From: an uncultured Bacilli bacterium
GTDB taxonomy: Bacteria; Bacillota_I; Bacilli_A; RFN20; CAG-288
NCBI GenBank assembly: GCA_934700375.1
Contig: CAKUXT010000023.1
Coordinates: 1-15,973, forward strand
Direction of reading: 5' to 3'
DNA: 15,973 nt
Both the position numbers and the translations under genes were made by a program. The notes beneath the pieces were generated by a model. That model had not been told where the DNA came from. It saw only the letters and a program-made list of their open reading frames with translations, and made no database searches. Of this stretch, positions 12,948-15,973 are shown piece by piece; position 1 is the first letter of the stretch, and every line of letters begins with the position of its first letter.

Positions 12948-15788
12948 ATGGAGAACTGTATCAATAGCGAAGAAAATATTATGAAAGCGCATTTTTATGA
13001 AAGCGAAGTCTTTCGCATCATAAAAGAAATCCTTTATATGCTTCTTGCTTTCTTTGTCCCTTTCACGCTTTTCTGCATCCTTTTTGCAAAAGCAGGATTC
13101 TCTCCGTTTGTTCCAGATGGGCTTACGATCATCAGCTTTGATCTTCAGTCTCAGTACATCACGTATATGAATTACTACCGCCAGCTTCTCCTTGACGGCG
13201 GCTCTTTTGTCTATACAAGCGCGAAGCTTTTCGGCGGTGATTTCTTATCAATCTTCACCTATTACCTGGCTTCTCCTTTCAATCTCCTTGTCGTCTTCTT
13301 CTCTAAAGAAGGAATACCGGATTTCTTTTTGATCTCATCTATTCTTAAAATGTCTTTTTCCTCTTTGAATTTCTATCTTTTTGCCAGATTCTTCTATAAA
13401 AAGCAGTCATTTGGAAACCTGCTGTTTGCTTTTGGCTATGGTATGGCTTCCTATTCGATGATCTATATTTCCGACTTCATGTGGTTGGATGGCGTCATGA
13501 TTCTTCCTCTTATCATCTTAGGAATGTATTTCATCAAGAAAGAGGAACATTATTGGTTGTATCCTCTTGCTGTGTTCTATGGTCTGATGACAAGCTGGTA
13601 TATCGGATTCATCCTCTGCTTCTTTGTCGTTCTTTTCTTCCTTTATCTCTTTTTCTCCGATGAGAGAAAATGGAAAGAGAAGAAACCTTTCTTCAAGAAT
13701 ACGATCATCTTATCTCTGATCGGCGGAATGATGGCCTCTGTTCTTTGGTTTGCCGCCTTCCTTCATTTCAGCGGAACAAAAGCCAATCAGTCCTTCCCTT
13801 ATTTCTCCAATCTATCGATTTCCACTTTCTTTACCGGATTTTTAGAAAAGAATTATGCCACACCTCAGAATATCGAACAGAATTGGGGTTATGCAACGAT
13901 GTTCACCGGTGTTGTCTCTTTGGTATTTGCACTTCGCTATTTCCTCAACCCTTCCTATTCAAGAAGGGAGAGAATCGCTTCTTTGATCTTTGTTCTGGTG
14001 ATGTATCTTTTTGTCACAAACTCCATTCTGAATGCTTTGTTCCATGGAGGAAGAGAACCGACATGGTTCCCGGCCAGATATAGTTTTGTTCTCTGTTTCA
14101 TGACCTGCTTCTTTGCAAGCAAGGAATATGATGCCTATAACCAGAGCAAGTGGTATTCCTTCTTGCTTCCTTTCGTTGCAGCTTGTATTGTCCTTCCGAT
14201 TGTCTTATATACGGATAACTCCAATATTTTCAAAGGGAACGAAGAATTCGCCCGTTATCAGTTCTCGCTTCCTTCTTTATTGATCTATCTTTGTGCTTCT
14301 CTTCTTTCCGGTATTATTCCTTTTATGAAAATGTGGAAGAAATATGAAGGAAAAGAAAAGGTTGGAGAAACGATTCTCACCTGTGTTCTTCTTCCTTTGG
14401 CCTGTTATTCATCTTATCGAGGAGAGAAGAATATTCTTGATAAGAACATTGAATACAATCAGTTCCAGAAAGAAGAGACTTATCTCTCTGATGTTGCGTT
14501 ATCGAAGGTCTTTGATGTCATCAAAGATTATGATCAGAACAACAATTACAGAATGGAATCGACATTCAACCGCCCTGGAAACTACAACGAAATCGACAAC
14601 AACCCGATGTTCTATTCCTTCAGCGGACTGAATCATTTCTCCTCCAGCGAGAAGAAAACAGTAGAGGAGTATTTTGAAAAGCTCGGCTTCCATTACAACT
14701 ACTACTTTGAAAGATACGATGGCGGAAGCACATTGGCGATGAACAGTTTCTTGAATCTCAAGTATCTGATCGATAATTCATCCTATTCGACCAATAAGCC
14801 GATATTCATGAAGAATGCTGATGAAAGAAACTTCTTTAAGAAGATGGAGTTAGAAGGAACAGAGGATGGATATACCTATTACGAAAATCAAAAAGTCCTG
14901 CCTTACGCCTTTGTCATCGATGATGACAACTACTCCTATGTTTCAGAAGGAAACAGAATCACTGAAAACAACATCTATTACTTCGATCACTTCGAATATC
15001 AGAACGAAATGTTCAAGACGATGAATTCTTCTGTTCTTGATTCAGAAGGATTCAAAAAAGATATCTTCCATCGCATCCCATTGAAACTGAAAGAATCATC
15101 ATCCTTTACCTATGAGCTTGATAAAGACGGATATTATCTTGTCACTGCAAATAAAGGAACAACAATCCGCTTTGAATTTGATGTTCCCGCTGAAGCTAAT
15201 GGCAACAATCTCTATTTCTATGATAAGAACAGAACAAAATCATATTCTGTCTATCTGGATAACAGATATTATGAAAACAACACCTACTGGCATGAAGGCA
15301 TCCGTGGCTTCAATGACAATACAAGTCATCATCATACGCTGACTTATACGCTGAAATCGGATGTCAAAAACACCCTGTTCAGACCATTTGTCTATTATGA
15401 AGATCTCACCGTGTTAGGCGAGTATCTTGATTCGCTCAGAGACAGTGCTTCCTACGACTTGAAGCAGAAGAACAGACTGTTCTCCTTCTCCTATATCGGA
15501 ACTTTGAATGTCAAAAAAGGAAAAGAGGACAAAACACTTCTTTTTACGCTTCCTAATGAAAGAGGAATGTCAGTCTATATCGACAACAAAAAGCAAAAAG
15601 TCGTAACCAGAATGAATATCTTTACTGCAGTCGATTTTTCATCTCTTGATGAAGGAGAACACAAAATTGAAATCCGTTATACGGATATTGGATTTGAAGT
15701 CGGATTCTTCCTTTCACTGCTTTCAATCGGAGGGCTTGTCGCCTTCCTGGTCCTTGATTACAGAAAGAAGAAATCAGTCGTCCAATAA
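12948..15788 (+). CDS. YfhO-family membrane protein (GT-C type glycosyltransferase)
   Basis: This is a large polytopic membrane protein of 946 aa. After a short cytosolic start, a hydrophobic helix (about 26-48) leads to an outward loop with SFDLQSQYITY (63-73), GDFLSIFTYYLASPFN (97-112) and MWLDG (178-182). This D...QY / SPFN / WLD pattern is typical of YfhO (PF09586) proteins. About a dozen membrane helices run to near residue 480. A large extracytoplasmic domain rich in Tyr, Asn and Asp (about 490-910) follows, with one final helix (about 915-938) and a basic KKK tail. Relatives add sugars to lipoteichoic acid or other surface polymers from lipid-linked donors; that role is inferred here. 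GGAG lies 7 nt before the ATG. It is longer than the usual about 860 aa. Confidence 0.85.
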   Translation: MENCINSEENIMKAHFYESEVFRIIKEILYMLLAFFVPFTLFCILFAKAGFSPFVPDGLTIISFDLQSQYITYMNYYRQLLLDGGSFVYTSAKLFGGDFLSIFTYYLASPFNLLVVFFSKEGIPDFFLISSILKMSFSSLNFYLFARFFYKKQSFGNLLFAFGYGMASYSMIYISDFMWLDGVMILPLIILGMYFIKKEEHYWLYPLAVFYGLMTSWYIGFILCFFVVLFFLYLFFSDERKWKEKKPFFKNTIILSLIGGMMASVLWFAAFLHFSGTKANQSFPYFSNLSISTFFTGFLEKNYATPQNIEQNWGYATMFTGVVSLVFALRYFLNPSYSRRERIASLIFVLVMYLFVTNSILNALFHGGREPTWFPARYSFVLCFMTCFFASKEYDAYNQSKWYSFLLPFVAACIVLPIVLYTDNSNIFKGNEEFARYQFSLPSLLIYLCASLLSGIIPFMKMWKKYEGKEKVGETILTCVLLPLACYSSYRGEKNILDKNIEYNQFQKEETYLSDVALSKVFDVIKDYDQNNNYRMESTFNRPGNYNEIDNNPMFYSFSGLNHFSSSEKKTVEEYFEKLGFHYNYYFERYDGGSTLAMNSFLNLKYLIDNSSYSTNKPIFMKNADERNFFKKMELEGTEDGYTYYENQKVLPYAFVIDDDNYSYVSEGNRITENNIYYFDHFEYQNEMFKTMNSSVLDSEGFKKDIFHRIPLKLKESSSFTYELDKDGYYLVTANKGTTIRFEFDVPAEANGNNLYFYDKNRTKSYSVYLDNRYYENNTYWHEGIRGFNDNTSHHHTLTYTLKSDVKNTLFRPFVYYEDLTVLGEYLDSLRDSASYDLKQKNRLFSFSYIGTLNVKKGKEDKTLLFTLPNERGMSVYIDNKKQKVVTRMNIFTAVDFSSLDEGEHKIEIRYTDIGFEVGFFLSLLSIGGLVAFLVLDYRKKKSVVQ

Positions 15789-15973
15789 GTTCTTTGTCAG
15801 AGTTTTCTCTATCGCCTTCTTTTTGTCTTTTCTTAAAAGCGGAGAATGATCAAGGCTCATCAGATCGATGAAGATAACAGAGAGAATAACCATATTGATA
15901 ATAGCTGCCAATGTGACAGAATCCTCTTTTAAGATGTCGAGGAAATAGATGCTGAAACTGGACATATAATGAT
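15774..15973 (-). CDS. C-terminal part of a membrane protein entering from the right edge
   Basis: A minus-strand frame is open to the window edge and ends at TGA (15774-15776), overlapping the last 15 nt of the YfhO gene tail to tail. About 66 residues are visible. A membrane helix (TLAAIINMVILSVIFIDLM) is followed by a basic/charged tail (RKDKKKAIEKTLTKNLLDD) that would lie in the cytosol. A methionine at 15965 could be a start, but the frame continues beyond it, so the gene is probably partial. The family is not recognised, and no terminator is seen between the two converging genes. Confidence 0.5.
   Translation of the reverse strand, partial: HYMSSFSIYFLDILKEDSVTLAAIINMVILSVIFIDLMSLDHSPLLRKDKKKAIEKTLTKNLLDD

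Overview
The window looks like chromosomal DNA of a low-GC Bacillota organism, probably a gut-type Erysipelotrichia or a related Bacilli lineage. This placement is inferred from AT-rich composition, strong GGAGG ribosome binding sites, CCA encoded in every tRNA gene, the standard genetic code (TGA is used as a stop), and family types such as hpt, cysS, rimO, mtaB and YfhO. No marker gene fixes the taxon.

Layout from left to right. Bases 1-31 look like the terminal inverted repeat of an IS150-type (IS3 family) element that lies mostly outside the window. Next, on the minus strand, come an unrecognised 255-aa protein and mtaB, overlapping by ATGA. After these is a short minus-strand 2Fe-2S ferredoxin-like gene. 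It has an intrinsic terminator, a perfect 17-nt palindrome just before its likely start, and an N-terminus resembling the first helices of a TetR repressor. Two minus-strand tRNA genes (Asp, Gly) follow with their own promoter and terminator. The plus-strand gene hpt comes next. It converges on the minus-strand operon and the two share a terminator hairpin.

Bases 3898-11844 hold a tightly packed minus-strand operon. In transcription order it reads rimO, ABC exporter half A (with a degenerate Walker B), ABC exporter half B, cysS, an unrecognised 168-aa protein, and an HD-domain phosphohydrolase. The spacings are 3 nt, 8-nt overlap, 9 nt, ATGA overlap and ATGA overlap. A good promoter sits directly before rimO. 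Upstream is a glutathione-peroxidase-fold protein that has lost its catalytic cysteine. Next are three minus-strand tRNA genes (Cys, Arg, Pro). Last, reading divergently from the tRNAs, is a large plus-strand YfhO-family membrane protein. The C-terminal end of another minus-strand membrane protein enters from the right edge.

Functionally the window is mostly translation and RNA housekeeping: two methylthiotransferases (MtaB on tRNA, RimO on ribosomal protein S12), cysteinyl-tRNA synthetase, five tRNAs and purine salvage. A heterodimeric ABC exporter and a cell-envelope glycosyltransferase-type protein are mixed in. I found no phage, CRISPR or obvious defence system. The most unusual items are the TetR-like/ferredoxin gene with its palindromic operator, the Cys-to-Ser glutathione peroxidase homologue, and the CysRS that stops short at a gene overlap.
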